A stretch of 64,000 nucleotides of DNA from contig NZ_QJPK01000002.1 of NCBI RefSeq assembly GCF_003259195.1, positions 248,001-312,000 on the forward strand. Direction: 5' to 3'. Shown one piece after another: positions 24,967 through 34,500 of the stretch; the first letter of the stretch is position 1; the number at the start of each line of letters is the position of its first letter. The DNA is from Paracoccus sediminilitoris (GTDB lineage: Bacteria > Pseudomonadota > Alphaproteobacteria > Rhodobacterales > Rhodobacteraceae). The position numbers and the translations under genes are program-made. The notes beneath the pieces are model-generated. The model worked only from the letters and a program-made list of their open reading frames with translations, searched no databases and was not told where the DNA came from.

Positions 24967-27900
24967 ATGATCGAGTATCGCCACGTGACCACCTTCGGTG
25001 TCACGCAACAGCGCTGGCTTGCCAAGATCACCGATCTCGCCTTGGTCGAGATCGATGGGCAGGCGATGCTGGTGGTGGCGACGCAGCTGGGCGGCGGGAT
25101 CAGCAGCTATGCCTTGGGGCGGCCCGGCACGCAGATCACCGCCTTGCGCAACCGCGCCTATCTGAGCGATGCGACCTATCAGGGCCCGCCGCAGCTGTCG
25201 GTCATCGACATGGGCGACCGCAGCATGATCCATGTGGCGCAGATGGGCGGCATCGCGGATCAGGCGACCGAATTGCGGTCGGGCAACGGGGCATTGGGAC
25301 AGTTCCAAACCCTGTTCCAGAACGGGTTGGGGCGGTCGCTGACGGCCTTGGGGCAGGTCCAGACGGCCCAGGGCAATATCGTCTATTCCGCGCAGGATGG
25401 CGGGCTGCGCCTGCAGACACATGTGGTCACGGATGACGGCAGGCTGACGGCGCGGGGGCAGGTCGTTCTGACCGCGCCCGCGGGCAGCGTCGATGCCACG
25501 CTGGACCGCATCGTGGATACGTCGGTCAATGGCCAGAAGATCCTAGTGGCGGTGTCGGCGGGGGGGAACTTCATCTCGACCCACCTGATGTCGGCGACCG
25601 GCGCGCTCAGCGCGGGCGTGGTCCATGTCGCGGCCCAGGGGGTGGGCTATGACGCGCCATCCGACCTGCGGGTGGTCGGTTCCGGCGGGCGGACCTTTGT
25701 CGTCGTGGCGGGGTCGGGGTCCGGGTCGCTGACGGTGTTTCGGCTGGACGGAAAAGGCCAGCTGACCCCCGTCGATCACGTGCTGGACGAGGCCACGACC
25801 CGGTTCCAGTCGGTCACGGCGCTGGAAACCGTCCAGATGGGAGGCCGTGGCTTCATCTTCGTCGGCGGGGCCGATGACGGGATCACCGTCTTCACCGTGC
25901 TGCCCGACGGCCACCTGCTGCATCTGGGCACCATCGCCGATACGGACGACATGACCTTGGCCGATGTCAGCGACATCCAGGCGCTGGTGCGCGACGGACA
26001 GATCATGCTGTTCGTGGCCTCGGCGACCGAAACGGGCATCACCCAGCTCAGCTTTCAGCCCGGCCCGATCGGTAAGACGGGCTTTGCGGGCGCGGGCATC
26101 GCGAAGGGCGGGAATGGCGGTGACCTGCTGGTCGCGGGTGCCGACACCACCCGGATCGAGGGCGGCGCCGGCGGCGATATCCTGGTGGCGGGCAACCGGC
26201 CGATCACGCTGGTGGGCGGTGCGGGGGCCGACATCTTCGTGCCGTCGCGCGTCAAGGGGCGCATCTCGATTCTGGACTACGAACACGGAGTAGACCGCCT
26301 GGACCTGTCCATGCTAGGCAGCATCCGCAGCATCTGGCAGCTGCGCTTCATTCCCACCGCCAGCGGCGTCATGATCATCTATGGCGAGACGATCCTGGAC
26401 ATCCAGACCCGCGACGGCCGCTCGCTCAGCATCGCCGATTTCTCGAACGCGCTGTTTCCCGTCGCCCATTACGACCTGCCCGAGATCGACCCCGAGGATA
26501 ACGCCCCCGGCGGAACGCCCTCGGACAAGCCCGAATGGCTGATCGGGACGGCCGGCAACGACCGTCTTCTGGGCACTGCAGCGCCGCAGACGGTCATGGC
26601 AGGGGCGGGCAACGACACCGTGTCGGGCGGGGCGGGCAATGACACGATCAAGGGCGAAACCGGCAATGACGTCCTGCGCGGTGGCAACGGGGCCGACCAG
26701 ATCCGGGGCGGGACGGGCCGCGACACGCTGTTCGGCGATGCCGGTGACGACCTGCTGAACGGCGATGATGACGATGATCTTATCTACGGGGGCGCCGGCA
26801 ATGACACCCTGTACGGGGGGGTGGGCAACGACCTGATCTATGGAGATGACGGCGATGATGCGCTCTACGGGGATGCGGGCAACGACACGCTGGTCGGCGG
26901 GGCGGGCGATGACTGGCTGCAGGTCTTTCTGGGCAACAACCGCCTTCTGGGAGAGGATGGCGATGACACGCTGATGGGCGGGGCCGGGGCCGATTTCCTG
27001 TCGGGCGGTCTGGGCAATGACAGTTTGTCGGGCGGTGACGGCAATGACCGGTTGCAGGGCGAGGACGGTGACGACTCGCTGGACGGCGGCGTGGGCGGCG
27101 ATACGCTGCTGGGGGGGCGCGGTCACGACCTGATCCGTGGCGGCGCCGGCTATGACCTGGTTCTGGGGGGCGAGGGCAACGATCTGCTGTATGGCGGGCC
27201 GGGGAATGACCGCCTTCTGGGTGGGGCAGGCAATGACACGATCCACGGCGATGACGGCAATGACCGCCTGCTGGGCCAATTTGGGGCGGATCTGATCTAT
27301 GGCGGTGCGGGGCGTGACTCGATCTTCGGGCATGCCGGAAATGACACTTTGTTCGGAGGCGACGATTTCGATTTCTTTGACGGGGGTGCCGACAATGACA
27401 GGCTGTACGGAGAGATGGGCGACGACACCCTGAAGGGAGGACCGGGCCATGACCTTCTTTACGGGGGCGATGGCAATGACCGCTTGTTGGGCGGCAACGG
27501 CAACGATTCGCTCTATGGGGGGGCGGGCCAGGACTTTCTGCAGGGCGGTGGCGGCCGGAACTGGCTTTACGGCGAAGACGGCAACGATACGCTGATCGGC
27601 GTCAAGCATGACGACCACCTGTTCGGCGGGGCGGGCCGCGATGTTCTGAAGGGTGGGTCGGGCAATGACCGCCTGTTCGGAGGATCGGGCAATGACACCC
27701 TGTTCGGTCAGGGCGGCGACGACATATTGACCGGCGGAAGCGGCGATGACCGCCTGTTCGGGAATGCCGGCAATGACAGGCTGTCAAGCACGGCCGGTCT
27801 GAACCTGCTGTCGGGCGGCTCTGGAAACGATCTCCTCAACGGTGGCAGGGGTAGCGACACGCTGTTGGGCGGGGCGGGCAACGACACACTGTTCGGGGGT

Positions 27901-28452
27901 GACGGTAAAGACCTGCTGCGCGGCGCCGGGGGGCGGGATCACCTGTCGGGGGGGCAGGGCAATGATACCCTAGATGGTGGCGCCGGCGATGACCGGCTGT
28001 TCGGGCAAGGCGGCAATGACCTGCTGAGGGGCGGACAGGGCAATGACCGCCTTTTCGGCCAGGCTGGCGCCGATCGCCTGATCGGTGGCGGGGGTAAGGA
28101 TACCCTGACAGGGGGGGCGGGCCGGGACGTTCTGATCGGCGGAGCGGGGGCGGACCGGCTTGTCGGTGGCCCCGGTGGCGACATCTTCTGCTATGGCCAC
28201 GCCAATGACAGCCGCGTCAACACGCCGGATCTGATCGTGGGCTTTCAGCCCGGCTTGGATCGTCTTGATTTAAGGCCCCTGAACCTGGGCCATGCCGGAC
28301 CAGAGGATTTCAGGGGCGGCAGATCGCTGTCCTGGGACCATGTCGGGTCGCAGACGCATGTCATGATCGACCTGAACGGCGATCACCATGCCGACATGCT
28401 GATCTGGCTGAATGGCACGCTGACGCTGACGGGCGACGACTTCCTGATCTAA
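24967..28452 (+). CDS. large RTX calcium-binding protein with N-terminal seven-unit propeller-like domain
   Basis: A 1161-residue protein, probably secreted by a type I system because it has no signal peptide and ends like serralysin-type substrates. Residues 20-365 contain seven repeats about 52 residues apart (near 23, 75, 125, 178, 232, 283 and 335), each with a hydrophobic strand pair and a GxxxxF-like turn, which suggests a seven-bladed beta-propeller. Residues 380-495 form a first RTX-like module ([20 protein letters not shown]). Residues 525-1070 are nonapeptide GGxGNDxLx repeats, about sixty by length, which bind calcium. The C-terminus ([31 protein letters not shown]) matches the M10 serralysin C-terminal secretion module. 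No catalytic motif or type I exporter is seen nearby. Confidence 0.88.
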   Translation: MIEYRHVTTFGVTQQRWLAKITDLALVEIDGQAMLVVATQLGGGISSYALGRPGTQITALRNRAYLSDATYQGPPQLSVIDMGDRSMIHVAQMGGIADQATELRSGNGALGQFQTLFQNGLGRSLTALGQVQTAQGNIVYSAQDGGLRLQTHVVTDDGRLTARGQVVLTAPAGSVDATLDRIVDTSVNGQKILVAVSAGGNFISTHLMSATGALSAGVVHVAAQGVGYDAPSDLRVVGSGGRTFVVVAGSGSGSLTVFRLDGKGQLTPVDHVLDEATTRFQSVTALETVQMGGRGFIFVGGADDGITVFTVLPDGHLLHLGTIADTDDMTLADVSDIQALVRDGQIMLFVASATETGITQLSFQPGPIGKTGFAGAGIAKGGNGGDLLVAGADTTRIEGGAGGDILVAGNRPITLVGGAGADIFVPSRVKGRISILDYEHGVDRLDLSMLGSIRSIWQLRFIPTASGVMIIYGETILDIQTRDGRSLSIADFSNALFPVAHYDLPEIDPEDNAPGGTPSDKPEWLIGTAGNDRLLGTAAPQTVMAGAGNDTVSGGAGNDTIKGETGNDVLRGGNGADQIRGGTGRDTLFGDAGDDLLNGDDDDDLIYGGAGNDTLYGGVGNDLIYGDDGDDALYGDAGNDTLVGGAGDDWLQVFLGNNRLLGEDGDDTLMGGAGADFLSGGLGNDSLSGGDGNDRLQGEDGDDSLDGGVGGDTLLGGRGHDLIRGGAGYDLVLGGEGNDLLYGGPGNDRLLGGAGNDTIHGDDGNDRLLGQFGADLIYGGAGRDSIFGHAGNDTLFGGDDFDFFDGGADNDRLYGEMGDDTLKGGPGHDLLYGGDGNDRLLGGNGNDSLYGGAGQDFLQGGGGRNWLYGEDGNDTLIGVKHDDHLFGGAGRDVLKGGSGNDRLFGGSGNDTLFGQGGDDILTGGSGDDRLFGNAGNDRLSSTAGLNLLSGGSGNDLLNGGRGSDTLLGGAGNDTLFGGDGKDLLRGAGGRDHLSGGQGNDTLDGGAGDDRLFGQGGNDLLRGGQGNDRLFGQAGADRLIGGGGKDTLTGGAGRDVLIGGAGADRLVGGPGGDIFCYGHANDSRVNTPDLIVGFQPGLDRLDLRPLNLGHAGPEDFRGGRSLSWDHVGSQTHVMIDLNGDHHADMLIWLNGTLTLTGDDFLI

Positions 28453-29531
28453 TTCGCCAAACGCGACACGGCCCAGGCCGCCGCATCCGCCACCGTCGGA
28501 TCCGGATCGCCGCACAACCCCTGTGCCACCGGCATCAGCGTCGCATCCCCCGAATTGCCGATCGCGTAAAGCACGTTGCGGACAAAGCGATCGCGCCCGA
28601 TCCGCTTGATCGGACTGCCCGAAAACCGCGCCCGAAACCCCGCATCGTCCAGCAGGGCCAGTTCAGCCAGGGGCGGGGCGTCGATGATCCCGCGATAGCG
28701 CATTTCGGACCCCGATTGGGCGAATTTGTTCCATGGGCAGGCAGCAAGGCAGTCGTCGCAGCCATAGATCCGGTTGCCCATCAGGGGCCGCAATTCGGGA
28801 TCGACCGGGCCTTTGTGTTCGATCGTCAGATAGGAAATGCAGCGCCGTGCATCCAGCTGGAACGGCGCCGGAAAGGCCCCCGTCGGGCAGATATCCAGAC
28901 AGGCGCGGCAGGAACCGCAATGCTCCTCCTGCGGGGCATCGGGCGGCAGGGGCAGGGTGGAAAAGATTGCCCCCAGAAAGAACCAGCTGCCCAGGTCGCG
29001 CGACAGAAGATTGGTATGCTTGCCCTGCCATCCCAGTCCCGCTGCCTGCGCCAGCGGCTTTTCCATCACCGGGGCGGTGTCGACAAAGACTTTGATCTGA
29101 TGCCCCGGCGTCTGTTCCAACATCCAGCGGCCAAGACGCTTCAGGCGCTTCTTGACCAGGTCGTGGTAATCCTTGCCCTGCGCATAGACGCTGACCGCCG
29201 CGCGGTCGCGCTGATTCAGTACGGCCAGCGGATCGTGGTCGGGTGTATACAGCTCGGCCAGCATGATCACCGATCGCGCCTCGGGCCAAAGGGCCTGTGG
29301 GTCGCCCCGCCAATGCGTCCGCTCGGCCATCCAATCCATGTGCCCGTGCCGCCCGGCCTCCAGAAATGCCGCCAGTCGCCCGGCCAGTTCGGGAACGGCA
29401 TGGGTGGTGGTGACCCCCATGCGCGAAAAACCGATGGCCTTCGCCTCGGTCTCGATTTCCGCCTTCTTCTTTGCCCAAATACCCTCGGGGGGTTCGGGGG
29501 GCGACGCGCCCCCGGCCGTCGCGGGACGCAT
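28449..29531 (-). CDS. queG: epoxyqueuosine reductase, QueG
   Basis: A 360-residue iron-sulfur, cobalamin-dependent enzyme that performs the last step of queuosine synthesis in tRNA. The two 4Fe-4S motifs are [16 protein letters not shown] and [14 protein letters not shown]. The catalytic-Asp region is [20 protein letters not shown], and a C-terminal HEAT-like tail follows. With the ATG at 29531 the first roughly 22 residues ([20 protein letters not shown]) are encoded by a dispersed repeat that also occurs at 62124-62182; the conserved fold begins just after. It lies 16 bases downstream of the glutathione S-transferase gene. Its stop overlaps the RTX stop in CTAA. Confidence 0.9.
   Translation of the reverse strand: MRPATAGGASPPEPPEGIWAKKKAEIETEAKAIGFSRMGVTTTHAVPELAGRLAAFLEAGRHGHMDWMAERTHWRGDPQALWPEARSVIMLAELYTPDHDPLAVLNQRDRAAVSVYAQGKDYHDLVKKRLKRLGRWMLEQTPGHQIKVFVDTAPVMEKPLAQAAGLGWQGKHTNLLSRDLGSWFFLGAIFSTLPLPPDAPQEEHCGSCRACLDICPTGAFPAPFQLDARRCISYLTIEHKGPVDPELRPLMGNRIYGCDDCLAACPWNKFAQSGSEMRYRGIIDAPPLAELALLDDAGFRARFSGSPIKRIGRDRFVRNVLYAIGNSGDATLMPVAQGLCGDPDPTVADAAAWAVSRLAN
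29464..29520 (-). repeat. dispersed GC-rich repeat, copy A, forming the 5' end of queG
   Basis: This 57-base stretch (on the plus strand TTCTTCTTTGCCCAAATACC, then a G-run and a GC hairpin GGGGCG/CGCCCC) is almost the same as 62124-62182. In copy A it lies in frame with queG and encodes Pro/Gly-rich residues. A second perfect hairpin, GCGGGA-CGCA-TCCCGC, sits next to it at 29521-29536. Both copies are on the minus-strand side of a gene start. Confidence 0.75.
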
Positions 29532-29547
29532 CCCGCCCCCTGCGGGC

Positions 29548-30234
29548 CTATCCGAAGTCCAGCTCGGCATAATGCGCGGCCGGATGGATGCCCGGAACCT
29601 GATCGGCCAGAACCGAGCGGAAGGCCGGGCGCGACTTGATCGTCGCATACCAGTCACGCAGCATCTCGGACCGGTCCCAATCGACATCCGAGATGTAGTC
29701 CAGACAGGAAAAATGCGCCGCGGCCGTGAAATCGGCCAGGCTGATCGCATTTCCGGCCAGCCAGCGCCGCATTTCCAGCAGGCTGGACAGATAGTCGATA
29801 TGCTCCTTGATCGCCCTCAGCCCGTCCTTGACGACACGGCTGTCGGGATATCCGGACCGCGTGACCTTTTTCCAGACGCGCTCGTTCAGGATGGGTTGGG
29901 TCACCTCGGTATGGAACTTGTCATCGAACCACGTGCAAAGCCTGCGCACCTCGTGGCGTTCCAGGGGCGTGCTGGGCATCAGCGCGGGGGATGGTATGGC
30001 CTCGTCCAGATATTCGACGATCGCCTGGCTTTCCGACAGCAGGTTCCCGCGATAGCGCAGTACCGGCAGCTTGCCGGCAGGGTTCCTGCGCTTCAGGTCG
30101 GGGGGGCTTTCCCAATAGCGTTCCTCGACCAGTTCGACTTCGATCTTCTTTTCTGCCAGCACAAGGCGAACCTTGCGGCAATAGGGGGACAGCGCCGTGT
30201 GATACAGTCGCGTGGTCTGCGTATTGTTGTTCAT
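29548..30234 (-). CDS. glutathione S-transferase family protein
   Basis: A 228-residue two-domain protein. The N-terminal thioredoxin-like domain has [20 protein letters not shown] with an SPYC active-site region, and the glutathione-binding [20 protein letters not shown]. The C-terminal helical domain ends near the family's typical [15 protein letters not shown]. The pairing of this gene with queG is common in Rhodobacterales. The physiological substrate is not predictable. About 75 bases with no clear signal separate it from mtgA. Confidence 0.88.
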   Translation of the reverse strand: MNNNTQTTRLYHTALSPYCRKVRLVLAEKKIEVELVEERYWESPPDLKRRNPAGKLPVLRYRGNLLSESQAIVEYLDEAIPSPALMPSTPLERHEVRRLCTWFDDKFHTEVTQPILNERVWKKVTRSGYPDSRVVKDGLRAIKEHIDYLSSLLEMRRWLAGNAISLADFTAAAHFSCLDYISDVDWDRSEMLRDWYATIKSRPAFRSVLADQVPGIHPAAHYAELDFG

Positions 30235-30309
30235 GGACTGCTCGAGACCTTCTTCTTATCGCAACGCCATCTTGATACGCGCCAGCATGGCCGCTTTCAA
30301 CCAAGCGCG

Positions 30310-31077
30310 CTAAGGGACCATGTCGCGCTGAAAGCAATCCGCCCGTCCATCGCGGCCAATGGTGGCCGCCCCGTCGGCGATGGCGCGCGACCGTGCCGAG
30401 GCGGCGTGGGGGCTGCGCTTGCGCGGGGCGGGCAGGACGGCGGCCAGCCGGGCGGCCTGCACCCGGGTCAGGCTGTCGGGCGTGGTGCCGAAATATTCCC
30501 GCGACGCGGCGCCGATGCCGAAGATGCCGGGGCCGAATTCGGCGATGTTCAGATAGACCTCCAGGATGCGCGGCTTGGACCACAGCCCTTCCATCATCGG
30601 CGTCAGGGCGGTTTCGGCCGCCTTGCGGGCCCAGCTGCGGGTCTGCCACAGATAGGCGTTCTTGGCGGTCTGCTGCGTCAGCGTCGACGCGCCGCGGCTG
30701 GAGCCCGAGGCCACGACCTTGCGGATCTCGGACATGTCGAAACCCCAGTGCCGGCAGAAATTCGCGTCCTCGGCCGCCACGACCGACCGGCGCATCACCG
30801 GCGCGATCCGCTCCAGCGGCACCCAGTTCCGTTCGACCAACGGGTCCTGCCGCGCGGCGCCCAGCATCGTCCACGTCAGGGGCGGGTTCACAAAGGCATA
30901 GATCGTGACTGATCCCGCCATCACCAGCATCGCCCGCAACAGAATGAAACGCAGCCAGAAGACCAGATAACCGCGCAGCGACTTCCTGCGACGGCGGATC
31001 GGCGCGGCCTCGGGGGGCGGGGCGTCGAAGAAAGGGGTTTCTGGCGTGCGGCGGGACATCATGCCAGCATGTCCCAT
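30310..31077 (-). CDS. mtgA: monofunctional peptidoglycan glycosyltransferase, MtgA
   Basis: A 255-residue inner-membrane enzyme of family GT51 that polymerises lipid II into glycan strands. One membrane helix lies near residues 38-62. The catalytic glutamate motif is VVAAEDANFCRHWGFD; SRGASTLTQQTAKNAYLW and ILEVYLNIAEFGPGIFG follow, all diagnostic. Alternative starts at 31062 and 31059 are in frame; none has a convincing ribosome site, so the exact start is uncertain. It is divergent from an MliC-like lysozyme inhibitor gene. Confidence 0.92.
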   Translation of the reverse strand: MGHAGMMSRRTPETPFFDAPPPEAAPIRRRRKSLRGYLVFWLRFILLRAMLVMAGSVTIYAFVNPPLTWTMLGAARQDPLVERNWVPLERIAPVMRRSVVAAEDANFCRHWGFDMSEIRKVVASGSSRGASTLTQQTAKNAYLWQTRSWARKAAETALTPMMEGLWSKPRILEVYLNIAEFGPGIFGIGAASREYFGTTPDSLTRVQAARLAAVLPAPRKRSPHAASARSRAIADGAATIGRDGRADCFQRDMVP

Positions 31078-31180
31078 GCGGCAGGCCCAAGCGTCAAGTT
31101 CCCCGACCCTGCCTTCCCCATCTTGCCTTGCTGCGCGGCCGGGGCAATGCTGCGACCCTGTTCATCTGAAAGGAAACCAC

Positions 31181-31528
31181 ATGACCAGGATCGTCATGCT
31201 GGCCCTGATGGCGGGATGGGCCGGTCAGGCATCCGCCGATCTGGGGCTGACGCTGCCCCTGTCGTCCGACGCCACCATCACTGCGGCGCGATACCAATGC
31301 AATGACGGCCGTGACTTGCCGCTGCGCTATGTCACAGCGGGGGGAAATTCCCTGGCGATCATTCCGCTGGAGGGCGAGGATCTGATCTTCGTGAACGTCG
31401 TGGCGGCTTCGGGGGCGCGATACGTGGCGGGCATGTGGGAATGGTGGTCGAAGGGCGACGAAGCGACCCTGACACGCGCCGGAGAGCCGGGCATCACCTG
31501 CCAGACCACCGCCGACCCGGTAAATTGA
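31181..31528 (+). CDS. MliC/PliC-like periplasmic lysozyme inhibitor
   Basis: A 115-residue precursor with a signal peptide cut near residue 19 (ASA). The mature protein has the C-type lysozyme inhibitor pattern: YQCNDGRDLPLRYV, a Ser-Gly-Ala-Arg-Tyr loop (SGARYVAGMWEWWSKGDEA) that reaches into the lysozyme active site in known members, and a C-terminal Cys for a disulfide. It has no lipobox, so it is probably soluble. AAAGGA precedes the ATG. A strong bidirectional terminator follows. Confidence 0.85.
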   Translation: MTRIVMLALMAGWAGQASADLGLTLPLSSDATITAARYQCNDGRDLPLRYVTAGGNSLAIIPLEGEDLIFVNVVAASGARYVAGMWEWWSKGDEATLTRAGEPGITCQTTADPVN

Positions 31529-31529
31529 G

Positions 31530-31552
31530 AAAGCGGCCCCGGGGGCCGCTTT
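31530..31552. terminator. bidirectional intrinsic terminator between mliC-like gene and gltB
   Basis: AAAGCGGCCCC and GGGGCCGCTTT form an 11-bp stem, with a CAGGTCTTTTCT tail on the plus strand and an A-rich flank that becomes T-rich on the minus strand. It sits between two convergent genes (stops at 31528 and 31576) and could stop transcription from both. Confidence 0.75.
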
Positions 31553-31575
31553 CAGGTCTTTTCTTCAGGGTCGGG

Positions 31576-34500
31576 TCACTCCGCCGGGACGGCGTCCGGT
31601 TCCTGCACCGCCTGGATCGGATGGGGCAGGGCCGACAGCATCTCGCGCGGGCAGACCTGCAGGAAGTTGCGCTTTTCGCGATCCCAGTTCGACAGGATGT
31701 CGTCAGCGCGGCGCGATCCGGTTTCCTTCAGGTGACGCTCGATCAGGCCCTTCAGCTGATCCTCCCAATGCTCTTGGGTGACCGGGCACATGACCAGCGT
31801 CTCGGGGTTGATGTAGTCGCGCGCCAGGCCTTCGGGATCATAGAGATAGGCCATGCCCCCCGTCATGCCGGCGCCGAAATTCGCCCCGATGCGACCCAGG
31901 ATCACGGCGACACCGCCGGTCATGTACTCGCAACCGTTGCTGCCGCAGCCCTCGATCACCACGGATGCGCCGCTGTTCCTGACCGCAAAGCGTTCGCCCG
32001 CACGGCCCGCCGCGAACAGATAGCCGTTCGTCGCGCCGTAAAGCACCGTATTGCCGATGATGGTGTTGTCGGCGGCGACCAGCGGGCTGGCCATCGGCGG
32101 ACGCACCACGATGGTGCCACCCGACAGGCCCTTGCCGACATAGTCGTTGGCGTCGCCCGACACCTCGATTTTCAGCCCCGGAGCGGCAAAGGCCCCTAGG
32201 GACTGACCGGCACTGCCCGTCAGGCGGATCGTCAGGTGATCGGGCTGCAGGTTGTTCCGCATGCCGAATTTCTGGACGATCATGCTGGACGTGCGCGTGC
32301 CGACCGTGCGCTGCGTATTGCGCACCGCATAGGACAGCTGCATCTTCTCGCCATCCTCGAAGAAGCGGGCGGCGTCCTTGACGATTTCGCTGTCCAGCGT
32401 TTCCAGCACCGCATTGCGCGGCTTGGTGCGGTCATAGACGATCTTTTCCGCGCCATCGACCGTGATCAACAGCGGGTTCAGGTCCAGATCATCCAGGTTC
32501 GCGGCACCACGGCTGACCTGGGTTAGCAGGTCGGCGCGGCCGATCACCTCGTCCAGGGACCGTGCGCCGATCTCGGCCAGGATCTCGCGGACTTCCTGGG
32601 CATAGAAGGTGATCAGGTTCACCACCTTGTCCGCCGATCCGGTGAACATGGCGCGCAGCTTTTCGTCCTGGGTGCAGACGCCCACCGGGCAGGTGTTCGA
32701 CTGGCACTGACGGACCATGATGCAGCCCATGGCGATCAGGGCGGCGGTGCCGATGCCGTATTCCTCGGCGCCCATCATCGCCGCCATGACGATGTCGCGA
32801 CCCGTGCGCAGACCGCCATCGGTGCGCAGCGTCACGCGTTCGCGCAGGCGGTTCATGGCCAGAACCTGATGCGCCTCGGTCAGGCCCATTTCCCACGGCA
32901 GACCGGCAAATTTCACCGATGTCGCGGGGCTGGCACCGGTGCCGCCGTTATGGCCCGAAATCAGGATCACGTCGGCCTTGGCCTTGGCCACGCCTGCCGC
33001 AATCGTGCCGACGCCCGAGGATGCCACCAGCTTGACGGTGATCTTGGCGCGCGGGTTGATCTGCTTGAGGTCATAGATCAGCTGCGCCAGATCCTCGATG
33101 GAATAGATATCATGGTGCGGCGGCGGCGAAATCAGCGTCACGCCCGGCGTCGAGTGACGCAGCCGCGCGATCAGCTTGGTGACCTTCATGCCGGGCAGCT
33201 GGCCGCCCTCGCCGGGCTTGGCGCCTTGGGCGACCTTGATCTCAAGCTCCTCGCAGGCGTTCAGGTATTCGGCGGTGACGCCGAAACGACCCGAGGCGAC
33301 CTGCTTGATCTTGGCGCAAGGGTTGTCGCCATTAGGCAGCGGGTGGCTGTGCGCCGGATCTTCGCCACCCTCACCGCTGTCGGATTTCGCGCCGATGCGG
33401 TTCATCGCGATGTTCAGCGTCATATGCGCCTCGGGCGACAGGGCGCCAAGCGACATGCCGGGCGTCACGAAACGCTTGCGGATGCTGGTGATGCTTTCCA
33501 CTTCCTCGATGGGCACCGGTTTGCCAAGCGGCTTGATGTCCAGCAGGTCGCGGATGTGGATCGGCGGGTTGGCGCGCATCGTTGCGCTGAACTGCTTCCA
33601 GATGTCATAGCTGGCCTTTTCACAAGCCACCTGCAGCATCTTCATGGTGTTGGCTTCCCAGGCATGCTTTTCGCCCGCGCGGCGCAGCTTGTAGAAGCCG
33701 CCGACCGGCAGCATCTCGGTGTCTTTGGTGTGATAGGCCTTCTGGTGCAGCGCCTCCAGCTTGGCCTGCAGCCCGTGCAGGCCGATGCCGGAAATGCGCG
33801 ACTGCATGCCGGGGAAATATTCCGCGACCATGGCGCGGGACAGGCCCACCGCCTCGAAGTTCAGGCCGCCGCGATAGGAGGACAGGACCGAGATCCCCAT
33901 CTTGGCCATGATCTTCAGCAGCCCCGCATCGATCGAGGCGCGATAGCGGCGCATGTTCTCGATCAGGCTGCCGGTCAGCAGGCCCCGGTCGATCCGGTCA
34001 TTGATCGAATCCTGCGCCAGATAGGGGTTCACGGTCGTCGCGCCGCTGCCGATCAGCACGGCAAAGTAATGCGGGTCGATGCATTCGGCCGATTGCACGT
34101 TGACCGAGCAGAAGGTCCGCAGCCCCTTGCGCGTCAGCCAGCTGTGGACCGAGCTGGTCGCAAGGATCATCGGCATCGGCACGCGGGCGGGACCTTGGGC
34201 CTTGTCGGTCAGGACCAGGTGGCCTGCGCCCGAACGCACGGCATCCTCGGCCTCGGCGCGGATGCGGGCCAGGCCTTCGCCCAGGGCGTCGGGGCCTGCG
34301 TCATCGGGGAAGGTGCAGTCGATATAGGTGACGGTTTCCCCGAACATCTTCACCATCTCGGCGAATTCGCCATTGGCGATGAAGGGGCTTTCCAGCACCA
34401 CGATCTCGGTCTGGCTGCTGCTTTCGTCCAGGACGTTCTTGAGGTTGCCGAACCGCGTCTTCAGCGACATCACGCGCGTTTCGCGCAAGCTGTCGATGGG

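Noticed and set aside
26314-27618. Open frame opposite the RTX repeats
   Set aside because: Its repetitive Val/Ala-rich translation is only the reverse complement of the nonapeptide repeats.
26560-28190. Tandem DNA repeats that might be a CRISPR array or satellite
   Set aside because: The repeat period is about 27 bases, in frame, with third-position drift, as expected of RTX coding sequence.
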